From positions 30,753,122 through 30,817,121 of the forward strand of contig NC_045129.1 of assembly GCF_007655135.1 (NCBI RefSeq): a stretch of 64,000 nucleotides of DNA. The letters are read 5' to 3'. Source of the DNA: Punica granatum. Lineage: Eukaryota > Streptophyta > Magnoliopsida > Myrtales > Lythraceae. The notes under the pieces were generated by a model, which made no database searches, was not told the DNA's origin, and saw only the letters and a list, made by a program, of their open reading frames with translations. This document shows positions 25,559 to 39,400 of the stretch, piece after piece. A program made the translations under genes and the position numbers. The stretch's first letter is position 1. Each line of letters begins with the position of its first letter.

Positions 25559-27909
25559 TTTCGCAAAGATCCAAAACAGAAATTGCAAAATAGATAGTTA
25601 AAATTGATGTTTTACCATTATATATGTGTTAAGCCACTGAATAGATTATGGTTAAGTCATTTTCAAGATTAGCTAGGATTAGGAAATAGAACAGATGACG
25701 ATATTTTTTATTTTTTTTTGGTTTGTAATTTTCTATTTTCCAGGTTCAATAATGGAGATTTTGAGGAATGAGTATATAAATGAAAAGTGAAAAAGAATGA
25801 TGCGAGCATGCCCCACATGAGAGAGGTGGTAGGGCATTGAATCTATTGCAGGGATTTCCCGTGACAATATTTAAGTTTGAGCGGCCAATTTTCTTGCCAT
25901 GGTATTGTTTTTCTTTAAATATTTTTATCTTTTTCTTCCCAAAAAAATGAAAAGAAAATAGAAAAGTCGGGGTTTGATTTTTCTGATTTGTGATGGATTT
26001 CGGGTTTCTTCGTGGATGGGAGTATGTTTTTGCATGCAAGTTTCGTGGCTTAAGTGGAATTAGTATATCAATGACAATTTTTTAGGCATTCATATGACAT
26101 CATATAAAATATTAAGTATGTCCATCCAAAATAAAAATTAAGTACAAGTTAGAATGGCTACTTATATTAAATGAAAAGTGTGAATTGAGGAGACCCAATT
26201 GACCATCCAACTGTTTTTTGAACATTCTTTCAGGACAAGTAGGTTTCTTTTTCAACCAGAAACAACAAAAACACAAGAAAAATCAACTTCGCAAAAAACC
26301 AGAATATTCTCAACAAACATTTAACGTGAGGCCAAGGAGAGATGAGTTTCAATCGATTCAAGACGTTATCGTTGAACTAATTCGAGTCGGTAAGTGCTCT
26401 AAAAAAAAAGGAAAATTCATGTGCCATGAGGATATTAATTGAGAATATTCCCGATAAAAATTGCAAACCATATACAAATTTCTAGACAATCATTTCTAGA
26501 TATTTTATATATGTATAATGTATATAATTTCTTTGGGAAGAATTCTAAGAAAACCTGATATCTAGTACAGGAGAAAAACTCTAATGATCTTTTCTCGTGA
26601 TAATATGGTGAGAAATGTTCAAACCAAACAAAATTATGACCCGCAACCTATGTGCTTAACGTGATATACCTTTTATTTGCTGGACTTATAATTAATGTGT
26701 AGTAAGGTGGATATCACCAAACAGTCCATCCACATGCATGCATATTCTTGAACGCAATTATTAATTTTTTATCTTCTTTTTCAAATTATGTTACATACTT
26801 TTTCAATTACTTTTGTTTTTATTCTCTCAAATCAAACTAAATTAAACATAATTTCGTTGCCAAGCGGTATTTTTTTTTTCATATTATTACTATGTGATAA
26901 TAGTGAAAATTTTCCGGGTAATAATGTAAAGAGATTTAATTAAATGAACGATATCCTTTTTTTCGTGAGATTTGCAATAATTAATTACCTTCTTTGACGT
27001 TGAACCACCACCAAGGAATGTCTCCTCGAGACAAGGCTTTCCTTCTTACACATATTATTATCGTACCTTTTCTTTCCATCGGATTTGTCCGAGACAGCCT
27101 ATTGGTTAATTTGGTAAATTCCTTTTTTTCTTTTTCTTTTTTTTGGGTGAATTGGGGGGCCGGAGCCCAAGGTTACTTTGGTATATTCAAAGGTGTGAAT
27201 GTGATATGACCCCAATGCCACAATCCCAAACCAATAATCATGAAAAATGCACTGATTTATTATATTTTTTCTTTCACAGAAAAAAAAATCAATGTTATTA
27301 CTAAGTCAAGTTATTCTATAAACTTCAATTGTCAAGTTCGTTTTTCTGCTCTTCCAATCTAATCGGGATGGTAATAACATGCATAAAATCATATTGACCA
27401 GCTTCCGATAAAATATTTTAGTAAGATAATAATTATTTCGAGCTAGAAAGAATAAATGTTTTTTGTACAGTGTATTATTTGCTCCTCACCATTGGACCAA
27501 CTCCGCTCTCTCCTCTCTTACATGTGAAGTGGGTAGGAACTTGGAAGTATGCATGCAGATGCAGTCATGAAAGTAGTTAAATGAGTATGGGCCATGTTTC
27601 CCATCATATTGATTTCTTGTGGGGATTAAGAAATGACCCCGAACGCAATTACAATTAGATGGAGCCATCTATCTTTGCGAACGAACCCCGTGATACTGCA
27701 AGGGAATTCCTACGGATCGAGTAGTATGACTGTTGTTGAGGTAACCAACTCGACCGGAACTATAACTGTTTTGTCATATACAAAGGGCATATCGAAATGA
27801 CGAAATTCCCCTCTAGATTTTCTTTCCTTTATGCTACTTAGAGTTCCACAAAATGAATGGGTTTACAAGTGAACATAATATATAGGCTATAGCAAGTACC
27901 TTGAAAATG

Positions 27910-28060
27910 AAAAGGAGAGTATAGCGCAATGGCTCATACACTTGTATGATAACTAAGAGATTCTAAATTCGATACTTGGTGGGACTGCTTGTGTCCCTTC
28001 ATTGATTATTAGAATTTCTATTATATTGTACAAGTTATATGGGTGTCTCTTATAAAAAAA
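27910..28060 (+). mobile_element. tRNA-derived SINE
   Basis: The element has box A-like tagcgcaatgg near 27921 and box B-like aaattcgatact about 35 bases later, then a roughly 80-bp tRNA-unrelated body ending in an A run. It is bracketed by a 12-13 bp imperfect duplication (taccttgaaaat near 27896, tactttgaaaat near 28063). This is the standard structure of a plant SINE, a Pol III-transcribed parasite moved by LINE enzymes. It has no protein. Confidence 0.75.
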
Positions 28061-28944
28061 AATACTTTGAAAATATAAGAAAATAATTTGTAAAAATACG
28101 TAAATTTATAATAATTATTAATAAATTTATTTTATTTTTGGAGCAAGGATTTCAATGCTCTCAAAGTCTCTATCATTAGCTAGGCAGATGACAGGGTTTC
28201 ATCCAATTTTCGACCGATTGGGTTGCCTTTATGGTCCTAAAATTGACATCGCAGGGTATCCCCTATCAGTAGCCCCAGCTAACTTTAATTTTCTAATACA
28301 GTCTAGCGAGATCGGAATTAATCTTATCTCACCATGTTTTCGGGCTTCGAGTTTTGTATCATACGGATGTTAGGCAATTAATCATCGCCGATATGAGGAA
28401 GCCCTTTTGCAATGTCTCCGTAAGAATGAGGTGAAGCACAATTAATGGACACTTAAAATGTAGAAATCCCTCAGAATATGATCAGGCCTGAAATTACGAA
28501 ACTATAATTCTTTAAAAGTTTTCAGAGATCAGGCAAAATTTCCAAACCGGAGGAGTAGATAAGATGTATTCGAGCCTCACCTCACGGTCCTCACCCCCGT
28601 TCAGCTCGACGTATTCTATGAATGTTCCTCCCAAACAAAAACCGGGCGGTGTTACAATTGCTCTTTTACACTCAACGTGACTTTGAAGGTTAGTAGGTTA
28701 CTTTAATTACAAATTGATCTGTTAAGAAAAAACAAGCATGAACTACCTACCTTATTAATTAATTCATTAATCTATTAGATAGGGACGCATATCTTTGTGG
28801 GGCTCTAGAATATAAATATGGAACCTCGTGTTATCTGAGGATGTAATCGCAGTACAAGGTAAAAGTAAAAAACGGGGCTTCTTAAAAAATTAAGGAAAAA
28901 TTTAATGCCACTCCGTATTATTGTGACATGCTTCTTAACTAAAT

Positions 28945-29156
28945 CGTGACACGCTTAGTACTTTAATTTAAATATTTAGTAGTTTAGTTAAAGCGTTTAG
29001 TATTTTTATTATTTGTGATGGATTATACAAAGTAATAAACACTTCAATTGTTGTACACGTAAAAAATTACTTGTATTAATCACGATTATTAAAAATATTA
29101 AACACTTGAGCTGAAATATTAAATGTTTAAACTGAAAGTACTAAACGTATCACAAT
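28945..29156. mobile_element. Long hairpin (foldback MITE-like element)
   Basis: The left arm, 28945-29002, pairs with the right arm, 29097-29156, over about 60 bases with scattered mismatches; cgtttagtactttcagttta on the right-arm complement matches gcttagtactttaattta on the left. The inner part also folds (tgtgatggattatacaa against ttgtattaatcacg), so nearly the whole 212 bp forms one stem. The element is AT-rich and without coding capacity. Confidence 0.7.
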
Positions 29157-29508
29157 GATATGAAGTTATGTTAACAAAATCCAAATATTAAATAAAAAAG
29201 TGAGAAAGACAACTCTGCCAACACAGTGTTTGACTAATTTTGTTGTCCAAAGTTAATTATTCAAGATATTGCCTTTTCGTAAATGCATTATTTTTCGAGC
29301 TCAGGGTTGCGATTTGGTAATTGTTCACTGGATGCAAGATGTACCAAGAATTAATGTTCTCGATAAACATGTCAACTTTACACGAAAATTACAAAATCGT
29401 GAATCTTCCAAATTGATTTGCGTAATGCAATTTGCATGGAGTGTCGACGGGCCAAGAACTTGTGAGGAGGCAGTATTTCTTTGATTTAGACAAATACTCA
29501 CATATACA

Positions 29509-29640
29509 CATGTTTTAGAAAATACAATAAGTTTCTTATTATAAAGGCTTAATATATAAATATGTATATATATTCATGTTTTAGAAAATACAATAAGTTT
29601 GATATTATAAAAGCTTAATATGATATAAGTTATTATGCAA
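29509..29640. repeat. 66-bp tandem duplication
   Basis: The block starting catgttttagaaaatacaat at 29509 repeats at 29575, with the following agttt, attataaa and gcttaatat also conserved. Confidence 0.85.
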
Positions 29641-30446
29641 AATTAAAGATTATAAAATGCGTTATGTAGCAGACAGAATTCTCTTTAAATAGTTATCTGT
29701 AACAATGTGACTCACATGTCCTATTTTTAAATTCTTTTGTGTCGGATAACTTACATTGACCATTCAACATTCGAAGAGATTTTGAAACATATACAAATCA
29801 ATTCAAATCGATTTATAAGGTGATGTAACATCAGACCTATACTTAAATTTCTGCTAAAAAATTTAGTATTTGTTCTAATCAGTTGCCATAGAATTGTGAA
29901 AACAGTATGCATATACTATTCGACAAACATTTCCATATGGTTTTCTTTCCTTTGCGATGCAGCTTTACGAAAAAGGAAGAATACACCCGGTCAATCTTAA
30001 ACCGGCTCAACGGAACGAAATATAGGATCAATAAAATATAGCAATGCACTCGATCGAGATGATCTGATCTGAACCAGCATAATTGGAACTTCGACCGCCA
30101 CAAAACTGAGGAACGGATTGAAATTAAGAATAAAAGATAAACGAATCGAATCCTCGAAACAAGCGACTGAATGAAGCATGTATAATATAGCTCTAGATGA
30201 GTAGCTTCTATTTTCCCCCTCCGAGACACAAAAAATTGATGATGATAACATGACTGAACTTTCTAGTTTTCTACAATCTATACAAATAGCCCCAGAGAGA
30301 ATCACCACAATCATATACCTAATGTAATTTACAGTGGGAAGTTTGCCCCAAAATCGACAGACATTCCACGACTCCGACGCTCCAACATGTCCCCTGATCC
30401 ACTAAAACCTAAGAAGAAAGAGGCTAAATAATGGATTCGGTTAGAC

Positions 30447-33400
30447 TTAGTCATCATCTGATAAGCAAACGACTTCAGTAGTGTTGTTATTCCCCCTGCT
30501 TGGAGGCCGAACCTCAGGAGAACTCCCCGGGATAGTTGTTGGGATAGTTGCCGGGATAGTTACGTTCACTGGTGGCATTCGGAAGTTGTTGGGCTGCTGA
30601 TTGGCAGCAGCCCAACTTACAATGTCCCTGAGCAGCTCGGTCTGGAACCCACGAGAGTTAATGGTGGCCATGGGCCCGATTGTGTAATCAGGTCGTTGGG
30701 CCCCGCCGGTCTGGGCCGTTCGAGGAGTTAAGTTAGACATGGGGGTTGATGGGTAGCCTGGTGGCGGGGTAGGGGTTGCTCCATGGGCAATGGCCGGTGA
30801 GGAAGTTCTCAAGGGCTGAAGGTGAGGAGCTGGGGCTCGTACCTCACGTGGAACTTGAATGTTTCCTGGAGAAGGAAATTGGCCAATGACAGGTGGTCTT
30901 GATGCACGCACAGGCGGGGCCGGGCTCATGGGCTGAAGGCCTCGCGGGTTGATTGCATGCGAGGTTGGTGTGCGCATGTTCTGAGGAAGTGCAGGAGAGG
31001 AGGGTCTGGGAATGAATGAGGGCGAGGCTTGTGGGTTCTGCTGTGGAGGCAAAGACAGCATCTGCTGTGCATAAGTTGCCACTGCTTCTGCAGGAAGGTG
31101 GAAACATAATGTGAATATTCCGATTCTAGAGCTGCACTATCATGTTCAAGGTAGCAATAACCGAGAAAAAGAACAAAGAGTAGCAATATTCTCTAATGAC
31201 TTATAATCTCAAGCAACAGATAGTATCTTCCTAAACCACCACAAAATATAATAATAGAGAATGTATTAATTTCAAAAGAGATGCATTTTCTGCTTTAACT
31301 GTCTCTCGAGAGAAAATAGCTTTGAAAGGCATCTCCTCGTGGAAGAAAGGCCACTTTATGAGAAAATGATTTCGAGACAAGATCATCTCTATTGCCCCCG
31401 AGGATAAATGAAGTACAAGTGGATACAGGAAAAGTAATATAATAATTATAAAAAAAAACTCTGCAGCGAAGAAAATGGAATACTACACAGGAGCCACTAT
31501 GGAAATACATGCGTACCTTGCTGAACAGTGAGAGAACCAGAAGCCCTGAGATCTGAGCACTTGGAACGAAAGGCTTCAGCAAGAATCTTATTCATCAAAA
31601 CCTTGTTCTGATACTCCTGCAATTCATTCTTCTTCAACAGATACTCCGCTTCTTTCTGCTGAATCTTCTCTTCGTACTTCATTCGAATCTGAGCAATCGC
31701 CACTTCAATCTCCTTCTCACAGTCAGCTTTCAACTTCAACTTCTGCAGAAGAAAAACAAAAATGTCAGGGCAACGGAAACAGGGAAGCCTGGCAAGAGAA
31801 ATTTTAAAATGGACCAAAACAACTGACAGTGTCTTCGTGAATCTTGGCGGTGAGATCTGATTCTAGCCGTAATCTCTCCAACTCGTTCTGAAGTGGGTCA
31901 GGACACCTTGGGAGAGCCATCCTGGTGGCCCCCGAGAGAGAAGGTTGTGTACTATGAGAGCCAAACTCCAGTGGAACAAGAGGTGCAGTTGCCATTTGTA
32001 GGGCAGAGGGCATTGACGGTTGTGAGACATTTTGATTTAGAGCATCCCGAGCATTTAACCCCACTTCACTGCTGTTCACACGTGGCATTACATCAGCAGC
32101 TTGCAAATTTGGCGATCGACTAGGGACCTGCACGGCCGCCTCTGTGCCTGCTGCTTCAGTGTGGGGCGGATCAGATGGTTGAGCAGTGCTGGGATTAGGA
32201 AGCATATCATTGATCTGCTGCGAAGCATTTTCTTCGTGCAATCCATGGGGCATGGTAGGTTCCCCATTGGTTAAGCTCTGTAAGATTTAATAGTAGGAGT
32301 CTTAGCTCTTTGTTGAATAAATTTTCTTACAGAAACCACAATAGGGACGGATAAGGGCTTAGAAAATTTAATTGTTAATTATGGCATTTCCTGTCGGATC
32401 TCAAGCAAACATGTGAAGCAAAGACCACCATACTTTACCTGATTTAATGGCATAGTCGCACCCTGAGAAAGGGGACCCACAAGCCGTCCTGATATATCCT
32501 GACAGTCTACTGATATAACATTATCTGTTAACACAGGAGAAATTCCAGCGTCACGATCCGGAGAGGTAGTCTCTGCTTCATTGCAGTCATCCTCAGAGGC
32601 AGTCTCCACTCCATTAGTAACTCCTCCAGGGGCCTCAGAGGCAGACCCATCAGGAACTTGTTCTGCTGCTAAAGGCAGCTGCAGCAGAGTTGGAGAGATA
32701 CCTTCTGCTTCATTGCGATCATCTGCAGGGGCAATCTCCACTCCATCAGCAACAACTCCAGGGTCCTGGGGGGCAGACCCATCAGGTAGTTCTGCTGCTA
32801 AAGGCGGCTGCAGCACACTCTGAGAGGTACTTTCTGCTTCCTTGCAATCATCTGCCGGGGCAGTCTCCACTCCGTCAGCAACAACTCCAGGCGCCTCGGG
32901 GGCAGACCCTTCTGCAGGAACATCTGAAACATCTCCATTGGGCATGGTAGACGCTTCTTTTTGAGGGACCAAATCCTCAGACTGAGGAGTTACAGAGACG
33001 ACATCGTCAGACTGAGGAATTAGAGAGGTGGTACGATCAGGAACATTTTCGGCATCTTCACAAATGCCCAAAGGAACCTCTCCATTCTGTACAGTTGAAG
33101 TTCCCTTAGCATTTAATCCCTGTGTACGCTCATATCGTGGCAGTGCTGTAACTGCTCCATTAGTAACATCCTCTTCCAATAAAGGATTCATAGAAACAGC
33201 ATGTCCACGATCTTGTTCCAAACTTCCAGCCCTAGCACAATGCTCAAGAGCTGTACTCTTTCCTAAATCTTCATTCTCATTAGCTGTCTCGACACGTGTA
33301 ATAGGAAGAGGTGCTTCTTCAAAGACTGCAGCAGCTTCAATAGGAACTGTTTGTTGAGCTTCTTCATCATTTGTCTGAAGAATTTCAACCTGATTCCCAG

Positions 33401-36400
33401 CTTCGGACACAGAATCTACAGAACCAATCTGATCCTGGTGCCTAATTCCATCAACTGAAGAGGCTTGCTTCTGCTTAATTTTATTTCTTGCAGCAAGCTG
33501 GGCCTCTTCAAGCTGTTTAAGCCGTAAGTTCATCTGATTCTCACATTCATTAATCTTTCTTGCATACTCGGTTTCCAGTGCCTTGAGCTTTTCTACTCTT
33601 AGAGGACCATCGCGATGTAGCTGTGTTATAATGTAGGCCTCAACCCTCTGCTGACCCTCCAGAGCTCCCTTTTCTTTATTGAAACTCCTAAAAATAAGAT
33701 TCCTTTCTTCCTCTTGCTCCCTGAGAAGCTCTGCCATCTGGTCTGAGAGCTCCCCCTGAATTTGCTGAATACTCATAGAGATATCTTTCTCTGCCAATGT
33801 AGGACTTGAAATTACATCCTTATCCGGGGTTTCCTGATTCAGAGGCCAGTCTTCAATCTCTACTTTCACATTATTGGGGTAAACTACTGCATGTTGAGAC
33901 GAGTTTGTATTCGAGTGCTCCATCGGGATTTCATTCACTTTCTCAGGAGCTTTAGAGGCATCTACTGCCACTGAATTCTCTATGTGGCGAAGGAATGGTT
34001 TCTTCAGACCTCGTAAGATGGTGTATACACCTTCTGCCTCATCTTTGCTGCAACCGTAATTTAAATGCTCTTTTGCAAGGGCAAGAGATTCCTTGTGATC
34101 AATTTTCACCTTCACCAAGGAGGAGGCAGTCCAGCACTAAATTTTGTGCTGTATGTCAGTAAATGTGCAATTGACCATAACTGAAGACAGTATAATGAGG
34201 ACAAAGAACATGGTTTGAAAGCTCAGGGAACTAAACAGCACGTACATATCTAATCTAAGATCGGCAGGAGCTAAGGGAGAGTACAATTACTCCAAGCATT
34301 ATCTCCAACCAAATTAATAAAAAATAAAAAATAAAAAAATTTACTATGCTATTACTACATATCTTGATTCTACTGTGCCATGACAACGGTTTTCTGAGCC
34401 TTCATCTGGATGGAGGAAATTGGAGAAAAAATGGAGGGAGAGGAAATAAGGGGAGAAGGTGATAAAGGGAGTTGATAAAGGGAGGCGAAGAGAAGTAAAG
34501 TGTGATGCAAAGTTGCTGAGACTTAGGCATCTTATAGCTACTTCATGATGAATAGATGATGAGACAAAAAATTGTATAAGTGAAGAAGATACTAACCAAA
34601 GCTAACTGGAAGGCCTGTAAAATTGTGGCAGGTTCCTGATTGACAACACGGTTATTAATGACATAATCGAGAAAGGTGTAGACCATAATCTTGACTTCAC
34701 CCTGCATATCAAAAGGAAATGATGTATCAGCAAACCAAGACGAATGATCATGCTCAGTAACTCTATAAAACGAACCCTAATTAGAGAAGAGTCGGACCTC
34801 CAAACTTAAAGCTTCGCAAAGTTTCGAAATTTGTGGCTTCAGAATGAGATGGAGACTCCTCTGTGCATTGCGAAGTGTTCTTCTTTCATCAGATCCATCT
34901 ATATTACCCTCAGGTGCGACTGCAACACCCATTCCCTGAGAAGATAACTGAACAGGGCCAGAAGCTGCTGCAAAAGATATACTGAAAGTCTTAGATATCT
35001 TGTGAACAAAAGTCTATTCCTCTGGACCAAGAGATACCAACAAAAATCCAGCCAAAGAATAATTAAAATTTACTATTATGCAGTCCCTGACCTTCCTTTT
35101 CAGCACTAGCTGATTTCCCATCGTCTTTCCCTTGTTTCTTAGAGGATACATCAACATTGTTCTCACATAACTTCCTGCGCTTCTTCACGACCTCATCGCT
35201 GTTCTCTTGCTCGGCATATTTACTTCCATTCATTTGAACTCTTTTCCGGTTCCTCTGCTGTGAGACGGAAGAATATTTCCAAGCAGGAGTTTTTCCCTCC
35301 AGCAACTGAGTCCAGAACAGGTGGGGCAACTCTTCACCAGGACACTGGATTTTTGACTCACCAAGCAATGCTATTTCCTTGCTGTAGTAAGTTTGTGAAC
35401 CCTGCTGGGCTCTTGAAACGAGGAAAAGAGAGCTGCTCTGAGTTCTGCTTCTGTTTTCATCATTCACTGGTAGGATAGATAGAAGCTCCTGCAGAACTTT
35501 CTCGGGGTGATACTGATCAGCTAATGTGCAGGAAGATGGTCTATGGCCTAGATGAAATTCTTTCAATTTATCAAAGAGGTGCTTTGCTCCCCACATGAGC
35601 AAAGAGTGGCCAATGATAGGATTTACAGTCTGTATCATTCCACAGTCACCATTTTTGGCGTTTATTAACACCTTTTCTTCGACAGTGCAACTTGTGTAAA
35701 AGCGAAATAATTTAATCTGTTCAAACTGGGATTCCAATTGTACTTTCTGCAAGTTTCGTATATCATTTGCAGGGTTCCAATCACTCCCAAATACAATGAT
35801 CGAGTCAACTGACAGCAGTTTGATGCTCGGAAGACAGGCCCGGGCTTCTAGCAAAAATACAAACCTCCCCGAGTCCTTCTTGTTGTAGTTGTTCATAGCA
35901 GCTACCTTCTTATGACGGGGAACATCCCCATCAATACGCTCATAAGAATCTGGACCAAATCTTTGCCGCAAGAAGTCGTCCAGTATATCACCGATTGATA
36001 TATAGTCTCTTCCAGAGCTGCCAATAGACTGTAAACATTTTTTGCGAAGCATTAAATGGTGTTTATAATAAAATGCTTACTGTGTAGAAGACAAGGAATA
36101 TAGACAACATAAAATGTATTATAGCTTTTATTAAGTAATTAAAAAAAATGCTTTGATCAGCAGACTAAATTTTTAAAGTTGGCAATCGTCGCATATTATT
36201 CACTGTGTGATAATTCAAAATAATATAATCATATTAGGTACTGAGGGTAAACTGACTGTAGTCTTCTATTCGCTTAAATGCATGCATGATTACATTACAT
36301 AACCAAAACTAACAATTCAATATTTGGATACTGGACCACCTGCTTCTGTGTTGATATCCTTGTTTTGACAGAATGATACTTTGAGAGGAATTATATATAA

Positions 36401-39400
36401 GTAGGATAATTGGTGAAATACTCAATAACCTCACCTGGAACATTATGATTACCCTCAAACCTCGACTCTGCAATTCAGAAAGCAACTTGTCCAGAAGTTG
36501 TAGCTTCCCGCTAGCTTGTATTCCAACATCCAAGTACTGAGACACTTGAAGGTCTTTAATAAGCAACTTCTGAAGCGACGCATCCACGAGGTAAGGATGA
36601 TCACAACACTGTGGGGAGGGGGGGTGGGGGGGACAAATACAACCATACAAACTATTTAATAAACTAAAGAAATGAAGAAAGACAAGAAAATGTGCAATCG
36701 ATGGGCCAGTTAAGCAAATAAACCTTCCGAGAAGCATAAAGTATATCACGTAGAGCACCAACTAGATCTGTCTTTGAAGATGAACGGAGTGGAAGGGAGT
36801 TTGAAAGAAGCGTAGCACAATATTGTTCTAGCTGGACATTTGATAACTGCACTGGAACCCAATACTCCAGAAACCTAGAAAACTCAACTTTGCTCCCGGA
36901 GACAATGAAGCGGGACAGCCTCTCCTTCAGTTTAAGCATGGCATCATCAGAACTGGCTCCAACGCCATTCCCAGTTCTCCAGCCACTCTCATGTTCAAGA
37001 AAGGAGAGCAAACCACAATACTCAGAGAAAGTTTCCTGCAAAATTGAGCAGCTAATATTTATGAATAAACTAGTCAACCAAATTATCAAATATTTATTCA
37101 CCAGATATTTCAACAAACCTTTAGAGGGCCTGTACAAAGAAGGAGCCGCATCTCAGTTTTTAGCATCTTAATTTCTTCAAAATGTCTAGCAATTCCACTA
37201 CGCTGACACTCATCGACTATTATTGCTTCCCATTCTATGTTTTTCAGCATATCCATGTCCTGGAGAAGAAAATATAAATTATAGAACATTTTAAAGATAT
37301 GATACTGGTCAAATAAAACTGGTGAGAGGTACTACAGAACTTTCTAGATTACAGGTAAGAGCCAAAGTCCTAGTGCCAACTTCATTTCATTATAATCCAG
37401 TTACATTGATCACCGTAAATAGACAAGAACCAGACCAGATAATGGTGGATGCATAATTATAGAGAATACCCCACATTTTCCCTGATTTCTTCATAAAATC
37501 AGACCATGAAAGAGGTCAAAATATACCTCAGCAACAGCTCTCGGAGCAGATATAAGTACTTGGAACATTGTAGCACCCCCTTTCTCAGGAAACTCCAGGT
37601 TTCTGATGCTTTTACGCAACTCTTTGTCCCCATTATAAACAACTAAATTGGTAGATCGAGCTAAGCGAAAGAACTCGACATCCCACAAATTTAGAGAATT
37701 GGAACTTGAAATTATGAGAAAAGGGTGGCAGGCATCCAATTGCAGAGATGTAATAAATGATATCACCTTCAACATATACTCCTGCAAGCATGAAATGTGA
37801 ACCCATGACCAATAAAATTAGGACTAATACAATTTTCTGTGCTGACAGAGTTCTATATCTCCTTCAGAGACTAAAAGACAATATGAGAATACTAACATTA
37901 TAGTTCTAGCTATATCCAAAACTGTCTAAAATTCTGTATATTAAACATCATGGGCGGAGGGGGAAAAAACAGGCATGATTATCCAAACACAGTAACATTT
38001 CCTACAATTTTAAGTCCTCCTAGCTGGAGATTATTAGCATTATACAGGAAGCTCACCTGATCATCAATAATAATAGCATTATGGCTTTTCAGCCACAATT
38101 CTCGAAGCCTATTAACAACATCTAAACAGTTGCCATCTGATCCAGATGAAATTCCATCAGGAAGTTTTGACAGCTTACTCATTGATTTGTTTTTTCTCTC
38201 TTGAAGCTGCAAAAGATAGATGATAAACCCACCGTGAAAAGATATTGTACTTCAATAATCAGGAAGTATCTGCAATGTCTGTAACTTCATACTATAAAAT
38301 TTAACGTCATAAACAGGTGTACCTCATCAATTCCCAAAACTGGAGGCCTCTCAGTTCTGTCATGCTCAGCTTCATAATCTTTAATCAGGTTCTCAGCTTC
38401 AGAAGAATTAAAAAACGGTTCGTCTTCCAATTCCCATGTAGCATGCTCGTAACCAAGACACCACCATTTTACGAGCCACTGGTAGCGGCAGTTGGCTATT
38501 TCAGCAGTACTCACTTCATCACGCTGTCTGAAAGTTTCCAAGCGCTTCTCCAGCAAGCGATGTGGCACAGCCCACTGTGGTTTCCACTTCACTGACTGAA
38601 AAGTAATATATTACTCAATAAAGGAACTGAATTTGAGTTGCCAAAGCAACTTAACAAGTTGCCAGACCAACTGATATAAAAAGAATATTCCAAAATATAG
38701 ATTCAATCAACAGAACAACTACTGTAAAAATTCTCAATGAAAATGGAAACGTCTAACTTGCCTGGCTTCTTTTATCAAATCTGGCAATTGCTGATGGGGA
38801 TTCAATAAGCAGTTCAGCTTCCGGCACCCAACGATTGTGAACATGAGCAAGACCTTTGTATTTGACAAAGAATTGCCTCTGCGCTTGCCAACCTTGAAGT
38901 AATCCCAAGGAAGAGGATTCATAAATCATATGCTAATATTATTGTAAGAGAGAATAGATAGGAAAGATGCTGGGAAAGAAAAGAAAAAGAAATATGAACT
39001 GGAGCAACACTTGCAAGTGAACTACGAAGTGTCCAAAACCAGTTACAATGCAGTCTTCCCATACCATTAGCATCAGATACCTCCACTTCTCTAACATCAA
39101 AAATTGCCTCCACTCCTTTAGAGATTGAATGTACGCCAAACTCCATCCTCTTCCTAACACATGCAGGACAATACCAAATTCCAAGGGGTACATCTTTCAA
39201 TGGAGGGATCAAACATGAAAGATGGAAGCTTCTTTCGCAGTCCTTTCCATCACAGCACCTAGTATTTATACACGAGAACAGCATATATCATCATTACTGT
39301 TGTTGTATATGAATGCGTTGTGCTATGCTGAGTAATTACTTTTCCATTATGGCCGCCAGGGTAGGGGGTGGTTGAGGTTTGCGTCAACAAACTTTAATTC

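Larger units (their letters stand above)
21782..30446. other. WAV3-MOM1 intergenic spacer
   Basis: About 8.6 kb, strongly AT-rich, with no supported gene. The WAV3 leader and promoter occupy the first few hundred bases. It contains (TA)n at 22238-22259 and 25531-25558, a diverged tandem array (24240-25480), a tRNA-type SINE (27910-28060), a hairpin element (28945-29156), and a 66-bp duplication (29509-29640). Short open frames (for example 28155-28373 and 29269-29484) match nothing I recognise. The MOM1 3' UTR lies just below 30447. Confidence 0.6.

Noticed and set aside
32581..33357. Plus-strand open frames opposite MOM1
   Set aside because: They are antisense shadows of the repeat-containing MOM1 exon, whose codon composition leaves the other strand open.
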